From Bostrychus sinensis (lineage: Eukaryota > Chordata > Actinopteri > Gobiiformes > Eleotridae): a stretch of 64,000 nt of DNA. The DNA lies in contig CM036257.1 of the NCBI GenBank assembly GCA_020698575.1, forward strand, positions 23,327,520-23,391,519, read 5' to 3'. The notes beneath the pieces are model-generated. The model was not told the DNA's origin, did no database searches, and saw only the letters and a program-made list of their open reading frames with translations. The position numbers and the translations under genes are program-made. This document shows, one piece after another, positions 1 through 10,268 of the stretch. Position 1 is the stretch's first letter. Every line of letters begins with the position of its first letter.

Positions 1-27
1 CTGAGCCTCTTCGACAAATCTTTATCC

Positions 28-240
28 AGGAGTCAAACCCAGCCCGGGACCTTCTTGTTTGCCTGTGTGCCATTTGAGTACTTTACTTAAATATATATTT
101 TTTTGAGAATCTGTACTTTACTTGAGCAGTCATTTTAGGGCTAACTTACTACTTTTACTCCACTATACCTAAAATCTAAATATAATACTTTTTACTCCAC
201 TACATTTCTAAAAAAGCAAAAGTAACTTCTGCAGAGAAAT
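28..240. repeat. SINE scrap followed by a partial MITE of the 'AAGTACTTTTACTC' family
   Basis: Bases 28-60 resemble the tRNA-like head of the fish SINE that is much better preserved near 33.5 kb (a 'caaaccc...gggaccttctt' core). Bases 74-235 carry repeated motifs such as 'gagtactttacttaa' and 'tttttactccactacattt', typical of a very common teleost hAT-like MITE whose complete copy is at 19597-20131. Neither terminus nor a target duplication is visible, so this is a fragment. Confidence 0.5.
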
Positions 241-1400
241 TGTCTTGAAACTGAAAGACGACTCACTTACTCTCTAAAGATAATTATTTACTACATAATA
301 CTGCTCATATTTGCTCTCAGGAACTAAAACGAACCTCTGGACATAATCTGGAAGTGATTTAGCTTTAAACATTATTTGAATGATTTTATAATAAACCAAT
401 AAAACAAATTATTGATTAGTATGATCATAAAACTCAGCCTTATTTATAATATGTATGGCTTGTTTTTGCTGTACATCTTATCTATTGTGGTTTTATAAGT
501 TGATCTCCACATTTCTTCAATAAAATGACGTAAATTGTATTTTATTCATATTTTTGGACCTGCAAAATTGTGACTTGAATGTGGTCAAAAAAAATTTAAA
601 AATTCTTGATTTTTCTACCTCAAGTAAAACAAAAAGAAATCAAGAGAAATCAATAAAAATAAAAAAAATAATTAAATGCAATGCTGTGATTATTCAAATA
701 ATTGTGTTGTCCATTAATTGTCTGTTATAATCTATAAGTATTGGGTTCAGTTTTATATTTTTGTTAAGTAATAGTAGAATGAATATGTGGTTGTGGAGGA
801 GAGAAGAGCTGTGAGGTTGTACGCGAAAGTGGCAGCCATGTTTTTGAGCAAGAACGCACTGTGGAAATACAAATGAGCAGGAAAGGTTAGGTGTGGAAAT
901 AAAGCAGCAGGATCAGTAGAGGCACAGTCTGAACAGCAGAAGACAGTGAGGATTATCCCGGATCAAAGTGTATTGTTCTCGGCAACACAAGAATCAGACC
1001 TATGGGACTAAGACTTAGACCGAAAAGACAGCTAAAACCTCACTGCTGGCGGGATTACTCAGCAAAACATCTATTTATGAGACGCCAGGGGGAGGCCATT
1101 TTGCTAATACTTGAGGTTGTTAATAGTAGTACTTGCATAGTTTAGCGAGGCGATGCTAAGCCACATCTATCGCAACAGCATGACTTCACTATTGTAGCGT
1201 CCGGGTGCTGAAGTGGCCCACTTTTCAGGCCAAATGTCAACCCCAAATAAGCTTTGATTTTGTCATGAATTCGACAAAAGTTTCAACAAAAGATATGTTG
1301 TTTATGTTCTATTAATTGATATTATAAATAATGGTATAGCCACAACCTTTACCAGTGAGGTTCTGTTTTTAATGGTCTGTTTATTAGCAACATAACTCAG
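241..1400. other. AT-rich interval, nothing recognised
   Basis: No open frame, RNA gene or repeat terminus can be supported. Bases 330-780 are very AT-rich. A less AT-rich stretch at about 790-1200 has no splice-bounded frame. Confidence 0.4.
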
Positions 1401-1403
1401 CTG

Positions 1404-1985
1404 TTACTGTGACGTTGCAGAGAACACTTGGATTAGGTGTCTGTTGCCCCCTGCTGGCAACAATGTGGAATGAACAGAGCATAAATGGCTATTTAGCATG
1501 GTTATTAGCAATGTGACGCTAACAAATAAATGAGCTGACTGCTTCATAGGGCTGGGTACTGTTAAAAAAATGCATTTGATACCAAGTTTCAATACTTAGT
1601 GGGACCTTTAATGCTCCTCTGTGTGTATGAATCAAATAAATAACACAGAATAAATCATAAAAAGTACTGGTTTTAACTTAAAGCTCTTAATTTTACTCCA
1701 ATTTTTATTTTTATTTTTTTTAATATTACTGTGTTTTATGAGTGTAGAAGAGGAATTAACTCACCATAGGTATCAGAATAAGTATCATTGAGGCATCAGT
1801 ATCGAAAACCAGGTATTGTAGTACCGGCATTGAAAAAATCTGAATGGTACTCAGCCCTACTGCTTCATAGTGATGGCAGTTTTAGTGTGAATGAATCAAA
1901 ATACTGATTTTGAGGTGGAAACACATCATAACATGTTTAAAAGCTCAAAAAAGTTTATTTAGCATAATAGGGGACTTTTGACAAT
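1404..1985 (-). repeat. Repeat family A, reverse copy, interrupted by a MITE
   Basis: The segment 'gagaacacttggattaggtgt...ctgctggcaac' and the later 'cataacatgtttaaaagctc...agcataatagg' are the reverse complement of copies near 12.5 kb and 51 kb. Family A is a dispersed element whose end reads roughly 'ttaaaggtcctattatgc' and which contains 'cctcaaaaacatacctg'. It looks like a non-autonomous DNA transposon. No coding capacity is seen. A separate MITE (1548-1858) splits this copy. Confidence 0.6.
1548..1858. mobile_element. 311-bp MITE with 10-bp target duplication
   Basis: Terminal inverted repeats read AGGGCTGGGTACTG on the left and, reverse-complemented, AGGGCTGAGTACC on the right. The 10 bases 'actgcttcat' flank both sides (1538-1547 and 1859-1868). 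The flanking repeat-A sequence continues across the element and matches uninterrupted copies elsewhere, so the empty site can be inferred. A 10-bp duplication suggests a Mutator-like rather than hAT origin, but the family is not identified. Confidence 0.7.
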
Positions 1986-2325
1986 TGTGAGATAGGGCCA
2001 ATTTGTCTGTTAACAGCATAACTTGCAATGTTACAAGCAGATTTTCATAAACATTCAGAAAAATTCACGAATGGGAAAAGAAAAAATATATATATTTTAG
2101 TGTGCATCTGGATCAGTGTCTGGATCCAGGATATTTAAAACACTGTTCTATATTTCAGTTTAGTTTTATTATCACAGCCCAAAATCGAAGGGCTTTACAG
2201 AAATAGACAAACCAACAAATAGGCAAATGATTTTATGTGATAACACTCCTGTCCTCAGAGCCTCCATCATGGTGAGGAAAACAAACATTGCAAGATAGGA
2301 CCTCCCTATTAGCAACATAACTAAA
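1975..2325. repeat. Two repeat fragments: 'gatctggatcc' repeat and a LINE 3'-tail-like piece
   Basis: Bases 1980-2145 contain 'gattttcataaa...' and 'gtgcatctggatcagtgtctggatccagg', resembling the repeat better preserved at 17935-18330. Bases 2155-2320 contain 'tttattatcacagcccaaaatcgaagggctttacag', a motif typical of fish LINE 3' ends in reverse orientation. Both are degenerate. Confidence 0.45.
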
Positions 2326-2749
2326 CATTTAGGTTCAACTAGATCACAGGGTTGAACTGCCTTTTACTTGGATTCTGTTTTTTATTTATATTTTACATGA
2401 TTTTGGGATATAGTTCAGAAGAGATGCAGCTGGACTACAAATGCTCACCACTTTTACTGATGTCCCTGCTGCAGAACACAATAACAAGCTGTCGTCTATA
2501 GGCGCCACTGCAGAGCGAGGGAGCTTTAATGGATGGGGTGTAAAAATAGCGATGGCACCAAAACAGACGCGGTGGATCTATGCTGCCAATACCGGCTTGT
2601 CGTCCCGTGGAGGAGACCCAAACTGGCAGTGCCACCAATGCTACCTCAAATCCAGGAAATCCACAGCTCCTTGGCTTCTCCATCAAGGTTTAGTCAATTT
2701 GTTGAACTCAGTGGTTTAATTAAGTTGTTACAGACTTCCTCAATCCTTT
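2326..2749. other. Interval with no recognised feature
   Basis: Overlapping short frames run on both strands at 2435-2750, but the two strands overlap fully, starts are not all ATG and there are no splice contexts. I see no gene. Confidence 0.35.
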
Positions 2750-3230
2750 AGTTTAGTGCTTCCTGGTAAGTCCTGGTGTTGTCCCAGTTGTCTTGGTTTA
2801 GTCCTGGTTTAGTCTTGGTTAGTCCTTGTTTAGTCTGACTGTCTTTGTTTAGTCCTTAGTACCGGTTTAGTCCTGATTTTAATCCTAAATAATATTACTA
2901 GTCCTCCTGGTTTAGTCCTGGTATAGTCTTGGTTTATTCCTAGTTAAGTCTTTGTTTAGTCCTAGTTTTGTTCCGGTTCAGTCCTGTTTTAATTCTGATT
3001 TAGACCTTATTTAGTCCTGATTTAGTCCTGATTTTAATCCTAAATATTATTATTAATCCTTGTTAAGTGCTGGTTAAATCCTCATTTTGCCTTGTTTAGC
3101 TTGGCATGATTTAGTTTTAGTTTAGTCCTGATTTATTCTGGAGCTCTGATTTAGCTCCTGGTTTGGCCTTGTTCTTATTTTATTCCCCGGTTTAGACCTG
3201 GTTTAATCCAGATTTAGACTCATTTTAGTC
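2750..3230. repeat. Degenerate 'CTGGTTTAGTCC' minisatellite
   Basis: About 480 bases are built from variants of an 11-12 base unit (ctggtttagtcc, ttggtttagtcc, ctgatttagtcc, tccttgtttagtc). Units are highly diverged but the register persists. Similar arrays occur at 43840-44075 and 55775-56085, with short pieces near 43140 and 61185. No transposon ends are visible. Confidence 0.8.
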
Positions 3231-4460
3231 CATTAAAGACACTAGTGAAAAGTTCGAGAACCACAGCTCCATTTATCTCATTCAGGACGGTAACGTCAGT
3301 GTTTAAGTTTGTTGGTTAAACTTTAAAATCCCCTCGAGTAAAGAATTTAAATTGCTTTTCCTTGACCGCTTGAAATATGTCCCGCATTGGCTTCCTTATT
3401 TATCGTGGAGTTTATTTCATTCTCTGCTAATTGACCCGGCGTATGTCAAGGCAGTGTTGATGCGAACGTAACAAAGAGCTATCGTTCGGTCTATGGGCCT
3501 GGGAACCTGGTCTGAGGTCAGGGAGATACTGCCATGGCATGGACTTCTTAGTTTGATTACATCGGCCTGACGGACTGCGAGGCCTATTGACTGGGAATGT
3601 GTATGGGCCATCTTGGATATTTATGACTGCCCTTTGCTCATACATTCTTAATGATATAGGAAAGGTTAGAGGCAGATTAGTCTTGCTCTGTGAATGGTAT
3701 GGAGCTCAAGTGAATAGATTTCTGCCATATGGGAAGAGATGATGTATTAAGTAAGTAGAAGAAGTAGAAGTATGTCATTTTTTATTATTTTCTTTTTTTT
3801 ATTTTATTTGAGGAATACAGGATAATCGCCCAATAACATACAGTGATAGTAGTCATCTGTGAAAAAAGAAATAAAACAAACAATAACAAAGTGGCTAATT
3901 CTGTGCTGTCTATGTCTATTACACAGAGAAACAGCACAAAAAGAAGTAATTGCGCCTCTGCATGGTCTAATGCTTAATTTAATTTAGTTTAAAGAGTCAC
4001 TCACTCCCTCGCTCAGGCCTGACTCTGCATAAAGCTTGAAAAATGTTGGAAAAGAAGGCAGAGACAGAGGGGAAGAACCAAGACCAGGGGCGGGGCTTGG
4101 GCCTGTGATTGACAGCTGTCACTGTAAAGTACGTCATCAACGCACAAACAGAAGAAAACAAGAGCGGACTGGGACAAGAGCACAAATGCCAGGGAAAGAT
4201 GTTTTAGTATGGAAACAGTACATCACATGTTGGGGGTCCGTCAAAAAATAAATAAATTAATGTGTAATAATTTATAAACATACATTTTGTTATGGTATAA
4301 TTTTAAACATTTATTCAGTAAAATAAACATTATGAGCAAATAAACCTTACTTACATTTGGTTTTAGGATGTTTAAAACTCCTGATGATTATGACATGGAC
4401 GTTGGATTAGAGCAGAGGATGCTGTAAGGAGGTCCTTGGGATTTTTTCTTTCCTTTAAGG
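3231..4460. other. Interval with no recognised feature
   Basis: Mostly unique-looking sequence with T-rich stretches near 3775-3810. Frames at about 3420-3640 and 4000-4250 are short, overlap on opposite strands and lack exon context. The last bases before 4461 may belong to an older hAT element whose right end is at 4885-4917. Confidence 0.35.
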
Positions 4461-4876
4461 CAGGCATGTCCAAAGTGCGGCCCGGGGGCCATTTGTGGCA
4501 TGGGTCGAGATTTCATATGGCCCTTGGCTTGCATTACTGTAATGCATTACTTATGGCCTTTCAGTGTTTCTGTAGATTTGTCTGTACATTTGTGCATCTT
4601 ATCTACTTTTCTAATAAGCTTTTTAAAAAGTTGGTTTAGAAATAATTGTAGTTGGATTGTTTATGTTCAAAGATATCATTTTGTTTGGACCTGTTTTAGA
4701 TTTTGCTATATAATTTATAATTATTGGGCTCTTGAAAACAAAATACTTATTGTTTAATTATTAAAATAATTTATATTGTACTTGCATTCAGTTCCTAGAA
4801 AGGAGGGACTGTTGGCCCTTGAACATTTGCACATCTTCAAATCGGGCCCTTTTGGGAAAAAGTTTGGCCACCCCTG
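4461..4876. mobile_element. Complete non-autonomous hAT (Charlie-like) element, 416 bp
   Basis: The left terminus is CAGGCATGTCCAAA and the right terminus, reverse-complemented, is CAGGGGTGGCCAAA. Both sides are flanked by the identical 8 bases 'ctttaagg' (4453-4460 and 4877-4884), the target duplication length of hAT elements. Subterminal 'gcggcccgggggcca' is typical of vertebrate hAT MITEs. There is no transposase frame. Confidence 0.88.
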
Positions 4877-4884
4877 CTTTAAGG

Positions 4885-4917
4885 GGTCACTGGCTCCAAA
4901 AAGTTTGAGAACCCCTG
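4885..4917 (-). mobile_element. Right end of an older hAT MITE
   Basis: The reverse complement begins CAGGGGTTCTCAAACTTTTT and continues GGAGCCAGTGACCCC, a common hAT terminus. The 8-base duplication of the neighbouring 416-bp element lies within this terminus, so the 416-bp element appears to have inserted into this older one. The matching left end was not found. Confidence 0.55.
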
Positions 4918-4980
4918 CTTTAGAAACTACTGAACACAAGTAGCCATTGTTCAACCCAATGAAGACACTACATATTTGCT

Positions 4981-5034
4981 TTTGTTGTTGTTGTTGTTGT
5001 TGTTGTTGTTTGTTTGTTTGTTTGTTTGTTTTTT
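4981..5034. repeat. (GTT)n then (GTTT)n microsatellite
   Basis: A run of about nine GTT/TTG triplets passes directly into (GTTT) tetranucleotides, then T-rich DNA. Confidence 0.95.
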
Positions 5035-5844
5035 GTAGTAAAAGGTTAAAGACAGGACCATAGTTATTGAGATGTACCAGCCTAATTTGTAGGAGATCAG
5101 CAAAAAGTGGTTTTAGGGGTGAGATATGCCTTCAGGTAAGCTCTAAAACATATTTTGATTTTATGTTTTAGTATTCTGCAGTAGAGACATTGTCCGGTTT
5201 TACTCTTTGAATACAATAATTGCAGAAAAGGTTGTTGAGGTTTGGTAGGGTAGTGTTCGTTAAATAAGAAGATTATTTCTGTCAGTATGCATTTTATTTC
5301 CTAAAACGTTCGCTGTTAATTTTGCCTTGCCAAATATCTCTGGAGCACAAGTAATTAATGAATTCACAGCTATTGGGAAGAGGTTGTAATAGGTGGTTAG
5401 TTATTAAAAGCATACCACAGATGTGAACTGGCACATCCTGCACCCCGTATAAAAGTCAACTGTACACGAATTAATCCAATCTTTGTCAGAGATTAAACAG
5501 GCAGTGTGAGTTACCTAAGACCCATTTTGTTAAGCAGTTTGGGTTTCGTAAAAACGCCCACAATCTCACCAGGAAATCAACTTTGGTTTGGCAATCTGTT
5601 CTCTTCACCACTGCAATGATTGTTAACTCACATCCATTTCTGGCATTATGACATTTTAAACCATTAAAAGCAACAATGAATGGTTCGGTAACTATTTTTG
5701 ATCACACGTGTTTCTAAAATGAACTTGCAGACAGAAACAAACCATCAAATTGGATACACATATATTTCTATCCCAGAATCATTAAGGTGCATTAGCTTTT
5801 TTAATATGCTAATTCTCCCACAAGGGTCTCAAGCCAGTACATTT
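5035..5844. other. Interval with no recognised feature
   Basis: No supported frame, RNA or repeat terminus. The sequence looks unique and AT-rich. Confidence 0.35.
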
Positions 5845-5901
5845 CTTGTACCGGTCCCAAGCCTGGATAAATAGAGTGTTGTGTCAAGAAGCAAGCATCT
5901 T
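5845..5901. repeat. Repeat family C fragment
   Basis: Contains 'ccggtcccaagcctggataaa' and 'gtgtcaagaagcaagcat', a diverged copy of a widespread fish repeat whose consensus reads roughly 'ccggtcccaagcccggataa...ggaagggcatccggcgtaaaa'. Other copies here are at 24960, 33675, 39030, 46455, 54340 and 59270. Confidence 0.55.
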
Positions 5902-6097
5902 TCGTCCATCCTTTATTTATCTTTTTAAACAAATCTTGGCCACCTCTAGAACTGCATTTCACATGTTACATTTTTTAAAAACATTATGCCACTAAAAGAA
6001 AGCATTTCCAAAATATACTACTGCCTTAAAGAAACAGGTGAAGAGTGCAGCTCTGTTACGTTCTTTTAAAATTAAACAAAGAAAAGGAGCTGTTTAC

Positions 6098-6447
6098 TTC
6101 CTTAAACTTTTTGTATGATGCCATAAAATTAAAAATAGCTGGGAGGAAGCAGTAAAAACAGCTGTACACTGTTTTTTGGACAAATGAATGAGAGCAGACT
6201 GGTTGTAGAGGGCTTGTTGATTGGTCAGTGTTTTCTGGAGTGGGCGGAGGCTTGTGAAAGAAAGAAGCAGAGGTTTGTAGAACTGAGCGTTCTGAGCCCT
6301 CGGAAAGGCCATGCCAGAGACTAGAGGTTTACTTAAACAGGTGTAAATGAAACAAAACACAACTCCAGGTATGTTTTTGATAAGGGGACATTATAACAAG
6401 GTAGGAAGATCAAAAAAGTTGATTTTGCATACAATAGCTCCTTTAAG
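6098..6447 (-). repeat. Repeat family A, second subfamily, reverse copy
   Basis: Matches 29651-30019 in reverse over its length: shared landmarks are 'actttttgtatgatgccat', 'gagggcttgttgattggtcagtg', 'ggagtgggcggag', 'acaactccaggtatgttttt' and the terminal 'ctcctttaag'. It ends in the 'cctttaag' characteristic of the family. Confidence 0.65.
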
Positions 6448-6696
6448 TTTATAAAAATTAAATGAGTTTAAGTCCTTGAGATTTCAAAGCAAGATGTTAA
6501 AAGCCAGTCATCTGAAGTATGTTTCAAAAAAGCAGGATTTCTCTGCCTCAAGTTGGATTTTAACAAAATAAATTCTGCCAGATTTTCATTGAAGTTACAG
6601 AACATGACTAGTATAACCACTTGTGAAGTCAAGGTAGAGACGTTGGAAGAAAACAATTTGCAGGTAGCATTGACAGAGGAGCAAGGTATGTCCAAT

Positions 6697-6756
6697 GTGT
6701 GTGTGAGTGTGCGTGTGTGAGTGTGTGTGCATGTGTGTGTGTGTGTGTGTGTGTGA
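6697..6756. repeat. (GT)n microsatellite
   Basis: Imperfect GT dinucleotide run with a few interruptions (gtgcgt, gtgcat). Confidence 0.95.
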
Positions 6757-6779
6757 TGGAGAGAGCCCAGTTTGCGCTA

Positions 6780-7200
6780 CAATCCCTTTTACAACAAGCT
6801 GCCTCCATTCATAACTCATTGTCATGTCGTACGGTGTAGAAAATAGCTTTCGAAAACACGGGAGGGAAACGCGAGCCCCTGTTATTTTGTCAGTGTCAGC
6901 CGTAGCGTGCAGTGACAAGGATAGGTTGGCTGGTTTGGGGAGGGTGGGAGGCAGGAGGGAGGGCTGATGGGTATAGTTGGAGGCCTTGAATTGGTGCGAA
7001 AAAGAGACCGGACCCGAGCCGAGCAACGGGCTGGCAGGGCAGGGGAAAATAAACAGCGGGCCTGAAGAATCAATTCAGTGTGCCTGTCAGAGGACTGTCA
7101 AACTCCCCTCCATGATGGACAGTCGGGATGTTCACAGTCTATTTGCCGATGGGCTGTGGAGCGGTGAGTAAGTGAACCGTGCCGGCCGAGCGCAGACAAT
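6780..7200. other. GC-richer unique block around the possible exon
   Basis: This stretch is noticeably less AT-rich than its surroundings and has no recognised repeat. It contains 'ggaccggacccgagccgagcaacgggctggc' and leads into an ATG with good initiation context. It could be a 5' untranslated region and promoter-proximal sequence, or simply a conserved regulatory block. There is no TATA box at a convincing position. Confidence 0.3.
7115..7163 (+). CDS. Possible first coding exon (weak)
   Basis: An ATG with A at -3 and G at +4 (a second ATG lies three bases upstream in the same frame) opens a frame reading MDSRDVHSLFADGLWS, then meets a consensus splice donor, G|GTGAGTA, at 7163/7164. Without splicing the frame stops at the TAA inside the donor. 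Alternative readings are a uORF, or chance in a GC-richer regulatory block. I do not recognise the peptide and cannot identify a downstream exon in the window. Confidence 0.2.
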
Positions 7201-7573
7201 ATGAAGAGGGAGTGCAGTGCAATATCTGCTGTTGCTGAGCTAGATCAGCACAAACGTCAAGGCCACTGTGGGGAGGCCCGAGGGGTCTTCAGGGGAGAGG
7301 AAGGTGTCCACAGGTGGGTGGTTGTATATCCCTGGGGTGTCACTAAAGAGGTGTTTGTCATTTGATACAGATTTTGTTTTAAGCATGCACTTCATATCTT
7401 AAATAACACTATTCAGCAGTTTATGTGTACATCCAGCTTTCAATTTAATGCACAGGGTAAAGCCGCTATGTCAAACACAGTAAACTGGCAGCACCCTAGG
7501 TTAATGCTATTTAATCCACTTCTCTGTGCTTTAATTAAAACCAAACTACCTAACTACCCATTTTCTTTCATCT
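7201..7573. other. Interval with no recognised feature
   Basis: No frame, RNA or repeat terminus supported. If 7115-7163 is an exon, this would be intron. Confidence 0.3.
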
Positions 7574-7919
7574 CTAAAGGTCCTGTTATGCTAAACTGAG
7601 CCTTTAACTATGTTATAATGATGTCTCCACCTCAAAAACAAACAGTATTTTATTATTTTATTTTATTTTATATTTTTTCATTCATGCATGTTTGAGTAAT
7701 CCTGTTTGCTGAGCCTGTCCTTCCAAAGACACGGAAACACTTGACGTCCCAGCTCTACCTAGACACCTGAAACCAGGAAGTGCTCCTGTGTGCTTCTGAA
7801 GTCCATACACAATCCTCAGACTAATTCCTATCATTTCAGCGCTTAAATTGTGCTCACTATGAAGTAGTCATCTCTATCTTCTTCTATCTGTTTGCGTCAT
7901 TTTGCTATTAGCCATGCTA

Positions 7920-8420
7920 AATAGCCATTTTAGATTTAGATTTAGATTTATTTATTTGCACAAAAAACAAACGATAAAAACAATAATACACAATTTAAAA
8001 GACTGTGCAGGAGAGGTGAAGAAGACCAGAAGGTCTTATAAAACCACCTCCCCATATGTCAACATTAAACACAAAATCCAATGAACACCAACTATTTAAA
8101 AAATGTTAAACATTATTAAAAATTAACTTGATACTTAATTGTCTTTTAAAAGATGGAAGTGTGGGTATAGACTGAAGAGCTGGAGGTAAACTGTTCCAAA
8201 GAAAAGGCCCCCGATATTTAAGAGTACATTGATTGACTAAAGTTCTACAAAATGGGAGATGAAATTCTCTGGAGTGACATGTTGAATACAAGTGAAAATC
8301 TGAAGAATAAGTGAAAAAATTATCAAAAACAATAGGTAAATCAGTAGTTAAGTGTACATACTTATACATGAAAAAACAAATACAATAGATGATAGATAGA
8401 TAGATTAACATTAAATATTG
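7920..8420 (-). mobile_element. 5'-truncated LINE, reverse strand, inserted in repeat A
   Basis: On the minus strand an open frame ends at 8106 and is followed by an untranslated tail that finishes 'caaataaataaatctaaatctaaat', a LINE-type repeated 3' terminus (7920-7950). The element is 5'-truncated, as most LINE insertions are. Sequence on each side belongs to a single repeat A copy, so this LINE is the younger insertion. Confidence 0.8.
8106..8411 (-). pseudogene. C-terminal fragment of a non-LTR reverse transcriptase protein
   Basis: The translation has the C-terminal hallmark of many LINE ORF2 proteins: a segment with FHLPFCRT, then KYRGPFLWNSLPPALQ, then SFKRQLS before the stop. The reverse-transcriptase catalytic YADD region is not present. 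The clade (CR1, L2 or jockey group) cannot be settled from this tail. It is a dead 5'-truncated copy. Confidence 0.75.
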
Positions 8421-8615
8421 TCAAGATTTTGTATTTTCTAAAAAGAGGTGCTTTATGCTTGGTATTAGGCACCTAATAAGTAACAGTTAAATATCAGCTC
8501 CCCAAAAGGAGATATTTTCCATTCATATTCATTATTTTAAGATAAAAAATGTAAAATACTAAAGCAAAGGTGTCAACATTTATTTTAAAAAGCCTAAAAA
8601 AACATAATATGATCT

Positions 8616-9340
8616 AACAGCATATTATAATAAGAATCATCTGTGAAAAAACAAGACTATAGGACATCATATTATTATTACTTGTAATACCCTGGCATGC
8701 TCCAGTAAAGGGGCTGTGAGTATTTATTTCAGTTCTGCGTTCATTTGTTTGACGTGGATACATTTTGCCAAAGCAAGACATGAGGTAATCTCTAAACTTA
8801 TTAAACTTAACTTAAACTTAATTTAATCTCATATGTTAGTATTACTGTAGCAAACTGGTCAGGCAGTGGGAAAGCCAGTGTGGAAGTGTGTTAGTTGTTT
8901 TATTTACAAATCCTCCTGGAAGAAAGAATTTAAATAGCTACCTTATGACCAAGTTATAGCATAATTACAATAAATACAATTATAATCAATTATACCCACA
9001 TTCCCCTCTTTTATCTACCAGTGTGCATGCATCTTTTATTAATCTCTTTTAAGTTTTTTGTTCACGAAAGACACATTAGGGAATTTCCGCCGGTATCTGT
9101 TTTAAAAATGATACGGAGAAACTAAAAACAAATAGTATTTTTGTCTAATTATTCATGATGATCACCCGTGTGGAATCCATGCTGTGCCTCCCACAATCAT
9201 AACACTTCTGCTCTCAAACTGTCACTATTTTTATGAGAAGATCCATTCTACTCACAGCTTGATAATATAATGCCAAGGTGTTTACATAATCATTCTGCTG
9301 AGACTAACCTAATATTTGGTGGGATAGACTGCAGAGAGGT
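8616..9340. other. Interval with no recognised feature
   Basis: AT-rich with no supported gene or repeat terminus. Confidence 0.35.
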
Positions 9341-9400
9341 GACTGGAGCCTATCCCGCCAACAATGGGCCTTATGCAGGGTACACTCTGGACAGTGGCTT
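9341..9400. repeat. Fragment of a dispersed repeat
   Basis: 'gactggagcctatcccgcc...gcagggtacactctggacag' matches a familiar fish and vertebrate repeat motif (roughly 'ggagcctatcccagc...ggtacaccctggacag'). Only a short piece is present. Confidence 0.5.
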
Positions 9401-9567
9401 GTAATAATTCAAAGTAGATGCAAATTTCTAGAAAGTGTATAACAGTAAGAATACTTAAAAAAAAATCAGTAAAATGGCTTTTGAGTCAATGCATATTTCT
9501 TCTCCAGTTTCCTTTTATTACACACAAATATTTATTTAATCTCCAAGCAACTTTCATCCACAGTATG

Positions 9568-9602
9568 TTGCTGTTGTTGTTGTTGTTGTTGTTGTTGTTG
9601 TC
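9568..9602. repeat. (TTG)n microsatellite
   Basis: About eleven TTG triplets with one CTG near the start. Confidence 0.95.
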
Positions 9603-9604
9603 AG

Positions 9605-9905
9605 TGCAGAGCCTCCCGGCACAGGTCCACGCTGTCTGAAGCCTGCCTCACACTGATTAATGCCCCCAATGTTTGTAAATCAGATTACAGATCTGATCAC
9701 ACATAATCCATAGCCCCCGAGCTCTCTGCACTGGCAAACACACTGGACAACAATAATTAACGCTGCGGCCTGTTACTACATAAACACACACTTGATGAGG
9801 ACACTGCACTGCTGTCATTTTGCTGAACATGATGAGCCTGACTCTAGAGACTAATTGGAAGGGGAGACTTAATAATGCTGTTATTAACATCAATGTCTGC
9901 ATTAT
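9605..9905. other. Candidate conserved non-coding block
   Basis: Repeat-free, moderate-complexity sequence dense in homeodomain-type cores (ATTA/TAAT, for example 'caataattaacgc', 'gactaattgg', 'cttaataatgctgttattaacatc') and ending 'gtctgcattatgcat'. It resembles developmental enhancers in texture, but this is an impression from composition, not an alignment. Confidence 0.3.
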
Positions 9906-9911
9906 GCATAG

Positions 9912-10155
9912 CAGGGGTGTCCAAACTATGGCCCAGGTGCCAAATGCAGCCCATAAACCTTTTTTTATTGGCTTATTTGCCTGATTGTCAATTGGCTCAC
10001 AGGTTTTTACTGCAGTGAAAAGTGACTCTCTATGATTGAACTAAAAAGCATTGTATTTTTGTTTTAAACTCTTTGTTTTGCTGCCCTTTAGTTTTAAAAC
10101 TGTAATGATTCTAATCTAATTGTTTATTATATATTAATATAATATGTTGTGTGAT
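9912..10155 (+). mobile_element. hAT element left end, truncated
   Basis: The terminus CAGGGGTGTCCAAACTATGG with a following 'cccaggtgccaaatgcagccc' is a standard hAT (Charlie-like) left end. No matching right end with an 8-base duplication was found; a LINE tail follows. Confidence 0.65.
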
Positions 10156-10157
10156 GT

Positions 10158-10254
10158 GGGCTGCTGGCCAAGTCACCGTTGCAAAAGAGATCCTGATCTT
10201 AATGTTTTTTGTTTGTTTGTTTTTGTTAAATAAAGGTAAATAAAAAAAATAAAA
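10158..10254 (+). mobile_element. LINE 3' tail, forward strand
   Basis: 'ggctgctggcca...gcaaaagagatcctgatcttaatg' followed by 'aaataaaggtaaataaa' and an A-rich end is similar to the 3' end of the LINE on the other strand at 59412-59935 ('...aaataaaggtaaaaa'). Only the extreme 3' end is present. Confidence 0.6.
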
Positions 10255-10268
10255 TCACCTTTTCTTCT

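Larger units (their letters stand above)
7574..8615 (+). repeat. Repeat family A, forward copy, split by a LINE
   Basis: The left part (7574-7919) begins 'taaaggtcctgttatgc' and contains 'gaagtgctcctgtgtgcttctgaag' and 'gcgcttaaattg', matching 50855-51581. The right part (8421-8615) contains 'tgtaaaatactaaagcaa' and 'aagcctaaaaaaacataatat', matching the ends of the copies near 12.7 kb and 51.5 kb. A LINE 3' end interrupts it. Confidence 0.65.

Noticed and set aside
6977..7171. 64-codon frame taken as a whole gene
   Set aside because: It begins at TTG, not ATG. Only the ATG at 7115 with the following donor is worth keeping, and only as a weak candidate exon.
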